Source of the DNA: CAYSAA01 sp964428905
GTDB lineage: Bacteria > Atribacterota > Phoenicimicrobiia > Phoenicimicrobiales > Stramentimicrobiaceae
DNA length: 9,528 nucleotides
Reading direction: 5' to 3'
NCBI GenBank assembly: GCA_964428905.1
Contig: CAYSAA010000178.1
Location: 1 to 9,528 of the forward strand
Shown here in pieces: positions 1 to 5,752 of this stretch. The first letter of the stretch is position 1, and the number at the start of each line of letters is the position of its first letter. The notes below the pieces were generated by a model. The model was given only the letters and a program-made list of their open reading frames with translations. It ran no database searches and was not told where the DNA came from. A program made the position numbers and the translations under genes.

Positions 1-1
1 G

Positions 2-97
2 CTGCATGATACTACAGGTAGCAAGGTCATCAAAAGAGTTAAACATGTAGAAAATACTAATAGTCAAAAACCTCTGGCCACTGATGGTATTCGGTAA
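2..97 (+). other. possible 3' end of a gene cut by the window edge
   Basis: The frame is open from the window edge for 31 codons to a TAA at 95-97. The residues are mixed and hydrophilic, with a basic stretch (KVIKRVKHVEN), and match no family I recognise. A 31-codon open frame in AT-rich DNA can arise by chance. It could be the C-terminus of a gene starting outside the window or noise. Confidence 0.2.
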
Positions 98-164
98 TGC
101 TAGCTAAGACATTTTAGGTTTTACATAAAGCCCTATTTTTATACGCCAGTAACCTGACCCAGAG

Positions 165-413
165 ATGACAAAAAAATTATTTGATTATTATGGAGACAAG
201 ACTGCAAAAAATATTATACTTGTCATTAGAGTAATACTCTTTGGGAATTTGTATGGTAACACATGGGATGCTGCACTAAGTAGATTTAAAGGTAAGCCAG
301 CTCCAGATAGCAATATAATATTTGAAATATTTTACTTTCTGATGAATTTTTTGGTCATGTTTCTCGCAATGCTTCAAATAAAAATAGATAGAAATAATCA
401 TATAAAAAAGTAA
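165..413 (+). CDS. small hypothetical membrane protein, 82 aa
   Basis: Family not recognised. The product has two hydrophobic stretches: a short one near residues 16-30 (IILVIRVILFGNLYG) and a longer one near residues 51-73 (IIFEIFYFLMNFLVMFLAML). A hydrophilic loop with KGKPAPDS lies between them, and the tail is basic (NNHIKK), so a two-pass inner-membrane protein is plausible. The frame is closed by a TAA at 150-152, so ATG 165 is the only ATG start near the N-terminus. The ribosome binding site is poor: only AGAG, directly against the ATG. The gene could be a fragment of a larger membrane protein. The coding call rests on length and hydrophobic pattern only. Confidence 0.35.
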   Translation: MTKKLFDYYGDKTAKNIILVIRVILFGNLYGNTWDAALSRFKGKPAPDSNIIFEIFYFLMNFLVMFLAMLQIKIDRNNHIKK

Positions 414-506
414 AGTGAAACTACGAGCAGTTAGGAAAGAAAGAGCCAAGTAAATTGACAACATGTATCACACATCATCCTCCCTTCTTGTAGTTGTTTC
501 TTAATC

Positions 507-629
507 ATGATAACCGATAGACTTCGGGAGTATGGAGATTCATTTTATTTCGTAAGAGATAGAAATTCTTTCAAATCTTTTCCTGAGAAGGTTAAAAGTA
601 AACAAATGTTTGACATTTATCTAAAATAG
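507..629 (+). CDS. doubtful 40-aa ORF, function unknown
   Basis: An ATG at 507 opens a 40-codon frame ending in TAG at 627-629. The product is charged and aromatic-rich (MITDRLREYGDSFYFVRDRN...FDIYLK) and matches nothing I know. There is no visible Shine-Dalgarno sequence. The frame stays open upstream to a TGA at 456-458, so it may be the tail of a decayed gene rather than a small protein. Its last codons overlap the -35 element and spacer of the strong promoter at 610-637, which argues against strong selection on both. Confidence 0.25.
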   Translation: MITDRLREYGDSFYFVRDRNSFKSFPEKVKSKQMFDIYLK

Positions 630-637
630 TGTATAAT
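610..637 (+). promoter_or_regulatory. near-consensus sigma-70 promoter for the RRM gene
   Basis: TTGACA at 610-615 and TATAAT at 632-637 are both perfect consensus hexamers with a 16-nt spacer. Transcription would start near 643-645, leaving a leader of about 175 nt before the RRM start at 820. It is the best promoter in the window. Confidence 0.75.
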
Positions 638-643
638 TAGTTA

Positions 644-819
644 TCACTTGATAAAAGTGAGAATTTTATAGGCTTAAGATGCTATAAGATTGAAAAATCA
701 ATCTTCTCTCTGAGGGTTGATGAACAGTAATAAATGAAATAGAGATTTTTCTATCTTGCTATAGTTTACCTCTAAATTAGATGTTACTGAAAAAATATGT
801 TAAAAAGGAGGTAAGAAAT
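644..819 (+). promoter_or_regulatory. structured 5' leader of the RRM gene
   Basis: The predicted transcript starts almost exactly at a hairpin: TCACTT (644-649) pairs with AAGTGA (655-660). A second 7-bp stem pairs AAGATTG (686-692) with CAATCTT (699-705). A weaker 5-bp stem pairs 739-743 with 750-754. A strong ribosome binding site (AAGGAGG) follows at 806-812. Long structured leaders are known for cold-shock genes, and small bacterial RRM proteins are cold-induced in cyanobacteria, so thermal or growth-phase control is an inference. No known riboswitch consensus was recognised. Confidence 0.45.
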
Positions 820-1092
820 ATGCAAGGTAGTAAACTCTATGTAGGGAATTTAAATTATACTGTAACTAACCAGCAACTTGAAGAGCTTTTCGCTAATCAT
901 GGCACCGTAACAAGTGTCAATATTATCGAAGGCAAAGGATTTGGTTTTGTAGAAATGTCTTCTTCAGAAGAAGCTAATAAAGCTAAAGATGCATTAAATG
1001 ATACTAATTTTAGTGATCGCCCATTGAAAATCGATGAAGCCAAACCACCAAGACCCAGAAGAGATTTTGAAAATAATCGAAGACGTTTTTAA
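820..1092 (+). CDS. RRM-domain RNA-binding protein, 90 aa
   Basis: This is a single RNA recognition motif with a basic tail, the architecture of small bacterial glycine-rich-type RNA-binding proteins (cyanobacterial Rbp family and relatives). RNP2 is LYVGNL at residues 6-11 and RNP1 is KGFGFVEM at residues 39-46, with both RNP1 aromatics present. The C-terminus (about residues 75-90) is Pro/Arg-rich (PPRPRRDF, NNRRRF), typical of an extra RNA-contacting tail. Length is normal. I chose ATG 820 rather than the in-frame ATG 781 because AAGGAGG sits 7 nt before 820, while 781 has no ribosome binding site. It is monocistronic, between a strong promoter with structured leader and a strong terminator. 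It probably acts as a cytoplasmic RNA chaperone, binding single-stranded RNA under cold or stress; that role is from family knowledge. Confidence 0.93.
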   Translation: MQGSKLYVGNLNYTVTNQQLEELFANHGTVTSVNIIEGKGFGFVEMSSSEEANKAKDALNDTNFSDRPLKIDEAKPPRPRRDFENNRRRF

Positions 1093-1105
1093 CTTTTAGT
1101 TAAAT

Positions 1106-1155
1106 ATCATAAAAACCCCCTTTAGTATACTTACTACTAAAGGGGTTTTTATGAT
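1106..1155 (+). terminator. strong rho-independent terminator, possibly bidirectional
   Basis: A long inverted repeat starts 13 nt after the RRM stop. The arm 1106-1127 (ATCATAAAAACCCCC, then TTTAGTA) pairs with 1135-1155, with one bulged C and a short loop. The ascending arm has an A-run and the descending arm a T-run after GGGG, so it can terminate from either strand. Confidence 0.9.
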
Positions 1156-1398
1156 GTAGGAATGATTAGTCCAAGGAAGTATACTAATTTCCGGGTTTTG
1201 TCTGAAGCCACACAATAAAACCATTCCAAAGAAAAAGAATTATTTAAAATTTTAAAGCTGCATAGATGAATTCTGCGAGATATTTTCATTTTATTTCAAT
1301 CCTGATAGTTGGCAAGTGGTTTAAATGTGTCATCAGTAATAGAAGGTAAGCTGTTTCTGTTGGTTAAAAAAAATACATAAGCAGTTACTTTAAAAAAG
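1156..1398. other. AT-rich intergenic stretch with no gene seen
   Basis: About 240 nt between the RRM terminator and the mini-sigma leader hairpin. All frames are interrupted, and I see no convincing promoter, tRNA or repeat. A promoter for the mini-sigma should lie here, but only weak hexamer matches are visible. Confidence 0.5.
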
Positions 1399-1439
1399 CA
1401 GAAAATTTTTGTAACATCACCGGAGATAGAAATTTTCTG
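1399..1439 (+). promoter_or_regulatory. hairpin abutting the ribosome binding site of the mini-sigma
   Basis: CAGAAAATTT at 1399-1408 is perfectly complementary to AAATTTTCTG at 1430-1439, with a 21-nt loop. The right arm runs into TGGAGG (1438-1443), so its last two bases overlap the ribosome binding site. When formed, it could limit ribosome access or act as a protein-binding site. It is not a terminator because no T-run follows. The regulatory role is inferred. Confidence 0.5.
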
Positions 1440-1451
1440 GAGGTTAAGAAC

Positions 1452-1703
1452 ATGAATATTAACAAAATAGAATATCTTGATGATGCCCTTTTTTTGTCAA
1501 GTGTTGATGTGCTTGATGAGGAGGACAAAGAAGATGAAGATTCACCTGCCCCTCCAAAAATTGCTTCCAATGCTTTACTTCTGGAAGAGGTTGGCAGGGA
1601 GTTTGGAGTAACCCGGGAAAGAATCAGGCAAATCCAGGATAAGGCAATTCGAAGATTAAGACATCCCAGTCGAGGTGAAAAATTACGGGATTATCTTGAT
1701 TAG
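1452..1703 (+). CDS. mini-sigma: sigma-70 region 3.2-like segment fused to region 4.2, 83 aa
   Basis: Residues 44-83 are a near-canonical RpoD C-terminus: LEEVGREFGVTRERIRQI is the region 4.2 helix-turn-helix that reads the -35 element, followed by RRLRHPSR and LRDYLD. Residues 22-43 (acidic DEEDKEDED, then SPAPPKIASNALL) resemble RpoD region 3.2, the sigma finger and linker that normally lead into region 4.1. The approximately 45 residues of region 4.1 are absent, as are regions 1-3.1. The join falls where RpoD has a second LEEV-like stretch, consistent with an internal deletion. TGGAGG lies 8 nt before ATG 1452, so it looks translatable. It lacks regions 2.3-2.4 and cannot be a complete sigma. 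It may be a decayed rpoD paralogue fragment or a small DNA- or polymerase-binding regulator. The two cannot be told apart from sequence alone. Confidence 0.75.
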   Translation: MNINKIEYLDDALFLSSVDVLDEEDKEDEDSPAPPKIASNALLLEEVGREFGVTRERIRQIQDKAIRRLRHPSRGEKLRDYLD

Positions 1704-1747
1704 ATGAGCCCAAGAATTTTTCACTTCCCGGAAACCAATTGCCCACA

Positions 1748-1773
1748 ACAATCCTCTGATTGTGAACCAATCA
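1748..1773 (+). promoter_or_regulatory. two mutually exclusive small hairpins
   Basis: ACAATC (1748-1753) can pair with GATTGT (1758-1763), while TGATTG (1757-1762) can instead pair with CAATCA (1768-1773). The shared middle arm makes the two stems exclusive. The region overlaps the -35 of the promoter at 1760-1788, so as DNA it could instead be an operator. It lies 44 nt after the mini-sigma stop and has no T-run, so it is not an obvious terminator. Confidence 0.25.
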
Positions 1774-1788
1774 CAAGAAGTATATAAT
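1760..1788 (+). promoter_or_regulatory. sigma-70-like promoter
   Basis: TTGTGA at 1760-1765 and perfect TATAAT at 1783-1788 are separated by an optimal 17 nt. Transcription would start near 1795, about 70 nt before the AGGAGG at 1867-1872, and would serve the small frame at 1882-2007. Confidence 0.5.
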
Positions 1789-1881
1789 AAATTAATACTT
1801 TTTTACTTTTTAAAAACTCACTCATAACTCATATCCAAGAAAAATAGAGTCTGTTTAAGAAAATTAAGGAGGACCGTTTAT

Positions 1882-2007
1882 CTGTATGAACGAGATGATG
1901 TAAAGGGGGCAGCGGAAAAAGCAGGTTTAACGTACTTACGTGAGGGATTTTTACCAGAAGAGTTAAGGCAATACGGATGGAGAAACCATATTTTGAAAGG
2001 GATGTGA
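1882..2007 (+). pseudogene. small gene remnant or CUG-started small protein, about 41 aa
   Basis: The coding-like frame LYERDDVKGAAEKAGLTYLR...RNHILKGM ends in TGA at 2005-2007. A strong AGGAGG at 1867-1872 sits before it, but in this frame the well-placed start would be CTG at 1882 (9-nt spacing). The nearby ATG 1886 is in another frame and stops after five codons (MNEMM). One extra base soon after that ATG would join it to the good frame. So either the gene has lost a base or it starts at CUG. The frame has amphipathic, helix-forming composition and no recognised family. Promoter (1760-1788), ribosome binding site and terminator (2141-2163) together suggest a real transcription unit. I cannot assign a function. 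Confidence 0.4.
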
Positions 2008-2140
2008 CAAGAAGGGGTGTCAAAGGGTCAATTCTTCACATCTGACATTATTATTTTATTAAAATATCACTTATATAGATCCCAGAAACACTTTATTAAC
2101 TTGGACTATCGAATCCAACAGGGGGAGCCAACGAATCCAG

Positions 2141-2178
2141 CCCTTCAGCATCATGCTGAGGGGATTTCTTATTCCTCT
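2141..2178 (+). terminator. rho-independent terminator
   Basis: A 10-bp stem pairs CCCTTCAGCA (2141-2150) with TGCTGAGGGG (2154-2163), with one G-T pair and a 3-nt loop. A T-rich run (ATTTCTTATTCCTCTTTTC) follows. A smaller stem, TTGGA (2101-2105) with TCCAA (2114-2118), lies upstream. It would end the transcript of the small frame at 1882-2007. Confidence 0.6.
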
Positions 2179-2326
2179 TTTCTTATGAAAAAATATTTCT
2201 TCTAAAATTGGCTTCCATTTTAAATGATAATATGTTGTTTAAATAATAAACCCATATTGACATTAAATCATATGGTCATTTGTCTTCTAATTTCCATTAA
2301 GGGCTCAAAAAAAGAAAGGAGATATT

Positions 2327-2539
2327 ATGTAAGGCAAAATATAGAATCAGGAGAAATGAAGAAATGTCCGGAGTGTGCAGAATTAGTTAAAAGAGAAGCC
2401 AGGATATGCCTTTTTTGCGGTCACGAGTTTTATGCAAAACCAAATTATACTACAATCAGCAAAGCAATCAAAAAAAGTTGAAGATAAAGAAAACAACTGA
2501 AGTAATTAAGGCTATCAAAAAGTCGAACTAATGACTGAT
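2327..2539 (+). pseudogene. zinc-ribbon protein, probably frame-disrupted at both ends
   Basis: The core is a four-cysteine zinc ribbon of the UPF0547-like type: KKCPECAELVKREARICLFC then GHEF, giving CPxC-x13-CxxC. It is fully open at 2356-2481 (ATG 2356, 41 codons). AAAGGAG at 2316-2322 points to ATG 2327, but that ATG is followed at once by TAA. One extra base there would enter the zinc-ribbon frame and add about ten residues. At the other end, an A7 tract at 2470-2476 precedes the TGA at 2479-2481. One extra A continues the frame to a TAA near 2530, adding a tail that repeats the motif: TTISKAIKKS, then TTEVIKAIKKSN. Such ribbons usually bind zinc and serve as protein-protein or nucleic-acid contacts; the partner here is unknown. 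If intact, the shorter product from ATG 2356 is the minimum gene, but AGGAG lies only 2-3 nt from that ATG, which is too close. Confidence 0.55.
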
Positions 2540-2598
2540 AGATAATATAGTCATTATCATCTGCTTAGATTCAATTTTTTAAACAGGAGATATTTTAA

Positions 2599-3655
2599 AT
2601 GGATTATATTAAAAAGAAAGAAGTTAATGAAAAAAAGGAAATTAAAAAAATAATAGAAGGAGAGATTTTTGGATTAGATACTAAGATAAGGGGTTTTACT
2701 ATGTAGATAGAAGTTATTCTACTAATGAAGAATTGCCGACTTTTATGTTGGCAAATATTAATCCTACTACTGTGGATGTTGATTACAATATTGAGAGACT
2801 CAAAACGATTGCAGAATTATCAGTAGAAAATGGAGTCAATGTTTTAGTATTACCTGAGTTACCGGTAAGTGGATATATATGGGAACCTGAAAGCGGAGAT
2901 AAAGAGGAAGTCTTTTCCCAGCTAAGAAGATGTGTCACTGGTGGTCCTGTGGTAGAAGAATTGATAGCTTATTTTAGGAGTTTAATGTCAAGGGATGGTT
3001 TTAATCTGGTGGTTTTTAATAACATCAGACAAGAAGGCAAGAAGTTTTACGATACTACTTTCATAATCGGACAAAACAATGATTATTTAAGCTGTTATTA
3101 CGATAAAATTTTCTTAACACCGATTGAAAAAAATACTTTTTCAGAGGAGATGATCAGAGATTAGTAGTGTCCACTAAATATGGTAAATTTGGCATCAATA
3201 TCTGTTATGATTTAGTCTTTAATTCCTTGGCAGAAAAGTATGCCTATGATGACGAGGTTGATGCTATTATTAACAGTGCAGCCTGGCGCAGAGAAAGTAT
3301 TCGGGAGTATCCTTTATTAAATATCAGGATGGATAATTATTATGAATATATTTGGGATCTCAAACATGCAGCTCTTGCCTCACATAATCAAGTTTGGAGT
3401 ATCGGCGTAACCTGTGTTGGGGTTTTTGACAAAACCGGAAACTCTTTTGCAGGAGGGTCGGGATTCTGGTCTCCTTCCGGAATCTGTATGTCTCAAGCAT
3501 CCAAATCCCGGGAAGAGCTTTTAATAATGAGAAATCTTGATATAACTAAACATATGAGAAATCAGACAGTTGAAGATTTTAATTATGCACTTGATTATAA
3601 TGGAGTATGGAGAGAAGTAGAAAAAATTACTCCAAAAGAAAAAACAATAGAATAG
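2599..3655 (+). pseudogene. carbon-nitrogen hydrolase (nitrilase superfamily), two frameshifts
   Basis: The coding sequence lies in three frames that join into one nitrilase-superfamily protein of about 350 aa. AGGAGA at 2585-2590 precedes ATG 2599, whose frame runs to a TAG at 2704-2706. Adding one base in the GGGG at 2690-2693 moves to the next frame, with PTFMLANINPTT and the catalytic Glu in VLPELPVSGY. The catalytic Lys is in YYDKIFLTP. That frame stops at 3162-3164. Adding one T in the TTTTT at 3137-3141 restores FRGDDQRLVVSTKYGKFG and the catalytic Cys in INICYD. The rest is open to TAG at 3653-3655. The Glu-Lys-Cys triad is therefore intact across frames. The family hydrolyses amides, carbamoyl groups or nitriles in the cytoplasm; the substrate is unknown. 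Both lesions are single missing bases in homopolymers, so recent inactivation or consensus error are both possible. A leading segment of about 45 residues before the domain is longer than usual. Confidence 0.85.
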
Positions 3656-3677
3656 GAACAAACAGGCAATCTAAACC

Positions 3678-3959
3678 TTAAAACAGGGGACAAATTTTTG
3701 ATTTGATAAGATCAAGGATACCCGATATCGAAAGGGCACAATAAAGCAATAACAAACCCATTATGATATGACATACTTTACGATGATGTGACAGGAATTG
3801 TTTAAAAAAAGCCCCGAATAAAGCCCATAAATTAACTGATATAAAAGTAAGCAGAAAGGTGATTTGGAGTATTTTTATATGAGGCATTGCTGGAACGTGT
3901 TTTGAAAAATCTGACCCTGAAGGTTGTGTTGAGCAGTTATAGATTGCTTTGACTATTAG
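3678..3959 (-). pseudogene. C-terminal remnant of a LysE/RhtB-type exporter
   Basis: The minus frame is open from 3959 down to the stop at 3678. Its last 69 codons contain two hydrophobic segments around a basic loop: FLLTFISVNLWALFGAFFKQ, then FLSHHRKVCHIIMGLLLLYC. This matches the LysE/RhtB C-terminal pattern of a TM helix with a Trp-Ala-x-x-Gly-Ala core, a basic loop and a final helix starting near MGLLLL. The upstream 24 codons do not resemble the family clearly, and the first four helices are missing, against about 200 aa in a full protein. No ribosome binding site precedes the possible ATG at 3887. It lies just downstream of the thioesterase remnant on the same strand, so both may belong to one decayed operon. 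The family exports amino acids; the cargo is unknown. Confidence 0.6.
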
Positions 3960-3970
3960 TCAATATGTTG

Positions 3971-4718
3971 CTAATAAATATGCTCCCACTGGGTTGCGAT
4001 TTCTGTAGATATTGTTTTTTCATTCTTGTCCCATATTAAGTCATAGATAAGTTGTTCATAATTATTTTTTGAGGACATAATTTGTTGCTTGATAATAACC
4101 TCTCCCGGATATTTTATTTCATGTTGGTAAAGAATTTGGAGATGCTTTAATATGTATTGTTGTTGGATTGTTCCAGGTTTATTGCTATAACCCAATCAAT
4201 ATACTTAGAGTTATGAACATGATCCAGTATATCAATATCTTTTTGTTGAATAATAAAAGCATTTTCCGTATTTTGATAGTCCGTTTGTTATAGAAGGGAA
4301 GAGCCTATAACTGATTGATTACATGCTTTTTCCGGATTAACTGCCAAAGTTTAGAAGGTTCTGAGAATATTTTTGCCGGTTTTTTCTTGTTAATGTTATA
4401 ATATATCCATCGGGAAGATGCACGTACCATGATCTTATTCTGGTTGTTCCTGATTAAAAACTCTCGATAAGCGAAACATTTCTTGGTTTGTGAAATCCAA
4501 GCTTTGATGTGGATTTTCTCCCTTAACTGGGGTAATTGATCAATCCTGATATTCCAGGAAAGCAGTATCCAGGAATATTCTTTTTTATATAATGATTCTA
4601 ATGAGTAACCCAATGATTCAGAGTGGCTTCCTGCTGTATCGTTTCAATAATCAATTAGCTTAACAGGGTTTAATTGTAGGTTATGCTTAATTTCATATAG
4701 ATGTGCTTCGAATGTTTT
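3971..4718 (-). pseudogene. acyl-ACP thioesterase, heavily degraded
   Basis: Reading leftward, the frames assemble into a double-hotdog acyl-ACP thioesterase (PF01643 type). The N-terminal part reads FEAHLYEIKHNLQLNPVKLI, then DY-stop-NDTAGSHSESLGYSLE, with an in-frame TGA at 4644-4646 inside the family's substrate-facing helix. The segment at 4305-4613 holds SWNIRIDQLPQLREKIHIKA, then W and YREFLI...RASSRWIYYNI, the first hotdog core. A TAG at 4305-4307 follows. A frameshift at the TTT 4284-4286 leads to KDIDILDHVHNSKYIDWV, equivalent to the family's DxNxHVNNxxYxxW motif, with His-Asn kept in DHVHNS. A further frameshift at 4178-4180 leads to the C-terminal hotdog, which ends at 3971. No start codon is visible. 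The family releases fatty acids from ACP. With two stops and two frameshifts it is almost surely dead. Confidence 0.8.
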
Positions 4719-4866
4719 TTAAAACTTTGTTTCATATTTTTAAGTGTACTGATTTCCATTTTTATAATATAAGTTTGCTTTTTATTATATTAGATAGAAA
4801 TTTTTTAAGTATCTCAAGAACCGGATATATGCCTATTAAAGCAGGCTTCCATAATGGAATGTTTTT

Positions 4867-5061
4867 ATGGATAAAAAGAAAATATTATTAGTTATTGTCA
4901 TCATTACCTTAGGAATATTTTCCTGGTTATATCTCTTAACTTCTAAAATATCAAAAGATAGGGATAGCAATATGTTTATCTTTGTCTGTCCCTCCGATAG
5001 GGAAATAAAAAATAGCTATGATGAAGGAAGTAATTCAGCTAATTTTTTTATACCAGAATAA
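4867..5061 (+). CDS. small membrane-anchored hypothetical protein, 64 aa
   Basis: Family not recognised. Residues 1-5 are MDKKK, followed by one strongly hydrophobic helix at about residues 6-25 (ILLVIVIITLGIFSWLYLLT), then about 39 polar residues (SKISKDRDSNMFIF...EGSNSANFFIPE). This predicts a single N-terminal anchor with a short domain outside the cytoplasm, or an uncleaved signal-like sequence. The ribosome binding site is weak: only TGGA about 9 nt upstream. It lies 82 nt before the pilin-like gene on the same strand and could share its transcript. It might instead be the N-terminal piece of a truncated protein. Confidence 0.45.
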   Translation: MDKKKILLVIVIITLGIFSWLYLLTSKISKDRDSNMFIFVCPSDREIKNSYDEGSNSANFFIPE

Positions 5062-5090
5062 GAACATATACCAGAGGAGCATTGTGTACC

Positions 5091-5147
5091 ATGAATTTAT
5101 CTGGATTGCCTGTAACATTCATTTTTTTTAAAGGAGTTAAATTATGA
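5091..5147 (+). CDS. possible 18-aa leader peptide overlapping the pilin-like gene
   Basis: AGAGGAG at 5073-5079 precedes ATG 5091 by 11 nt. The frame encodes MNLSGLPVTFIFFKGVKL and ends in TGA at 5145-5147, overlapping the next start as ATGA. The downstream ribosome binding site (AAAGGAG) lies inside this frame. The arrangement allows translational coupling, but an 18-codon frame may be chance. Confidence 0.25.
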   Translation: MNLSGLPVTFIFFKGVKL

Positions 5148-5563
5148 GACATAAAGGAGGGTTTGCTGTTATCACAATATTAATTGTACTTGTCATTTTT
5201 GGGTTATCGGTTTTAATCGGATTAAGATTTTATGGATTCAATCAGCAAGAAAGTGCAGGGAGTGATATAGTTCAAGATAAGGCAAAGGATACTATAGTCC
5301 AAGCTAATGTTGCAGCGATTCAAAGCTTGTTACAGGGGGCACTCATTGATGAAGATATTAATCTTGATGAGGCAGTGAAACTTTCTCAGAATGCCGGATT
5401 ACATGATCCTTTTAGTGAAGTTATAATGAATAAATCGGAATGGTTCCCTGAAACAGCTAGTTCCCCCGGTGAAATTCAGATTAATCTAAAGGCAGATACT
5501 TTTTATATTCAGGGATATGGATCCAGTGGGTTATTTGATAAAATTCTTACAGTAAAAAAATAA
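5144..5563 (+). CDS. pilin-like / PilX-like protein with prepilin-type N-terminus, 139 aa
   Basis: The N-terminus is MRHKGG followed by FAVITILIVLVIFGLSVLIG, a short basic leader, Gly-Phe junction and 22-residue hydrophobic helix as in class III prepilins. Cleavage would fall between Gly6 and Phe7. The usual Glu at mature position 5 is Thr11, so it is atypical for a major pilin and closer to minor PilX-type proteins. The mature part (about residues 30-139) is soluble, helix-rich at first, then likely beta (IQINLKADTFYIQGYG). It has no cysteines. AAAGGAG sits 8 nt before ATG 5144. No pilus assembly ATPase, peptidase or other pilin is in the window. It could also be a plain single-pass membrane protein with an extracytoplasmic domain. 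Being open and well initiated, it is a real gene. Confidence 0.75.
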   Translation: MRHKGGFAVITILIVLVIFGLSVLIGLRFYGFNQQESAGSDIVQDKAKDTIVQANVAAIQSLLQGALIDEDINLDEAVKLSQNAGLHDPFSEVIMNKSEWFPETASSPGEIQINLKADTFYIQGYGSSGLFDKILTVKK

Positions 5564-5680
5564 TTATCAATTAGATTTTATTTAACAATAGTATACCCTT
5601 TTTGAAAATATTTGACTGATTGTTTTTCCGTTGATGTTTACTGGCCTATATTCATAGTCAATAATGGAGTACTTTTTTTC

Positions 5681-5709
5681 TTGAAAGTTTTTGATTTATT
5701 TGATATCTT
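5681..5709 (+). promoter_or_regulatory. possible promoter of the aldo/keto reductase gene
   Basis: TTGAAA at 5681-5686 and TATCTT at 5704-5709 are 17 nt apart, and would start a transcript about 20 nt before the AGGAGG at 5739. The -10 match is only moderate. Confidence 0.3.
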
Positions 5710-5752
5710 GCAACTAAAGCTGGCAGAAATTATATATTAGGAGGATTGATTC

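Noticed and set aside
276..464. Minus-strand 62-aa hydrophobic frame
   Set aside because: Largely antisense to the frame at 165-413, no ribosome binding site, low-complexity hydrophobic composition typical of an antisense shadow.
1385..1570. Minus-strand Ser-rich 61-aa frame
   Set aside because: Antisense of the acidic part of the mini-sigma; the Ser run is just the complement of Asp/Glu codons.
1829..2023. Minus-strand 64-aa frame
   Set aside because: Antisense to a plus-strand unit with promoter, ribosome binding site and terminator; no ribosome binding site of its own.
2101..2163. Two-hairpin region that might be a riboswitch
   Set aside because: It lies after the small frame rather than before a gene, matches no riboswitch consensus I know, and the second stem is explained as a terminator.
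2017..2205. Plus-strand 62-aa frame
   Set aside because: Runs through the terminator hairpin at 2141-2163, and no good start signal or family is seen.
4703..4891. Plus-strand 62-aa frame
   Set aside because: Overlaps the 5' end of the thioesterase remnant and the next gene start; no ribosome binding site, Phe-rich AT composition.
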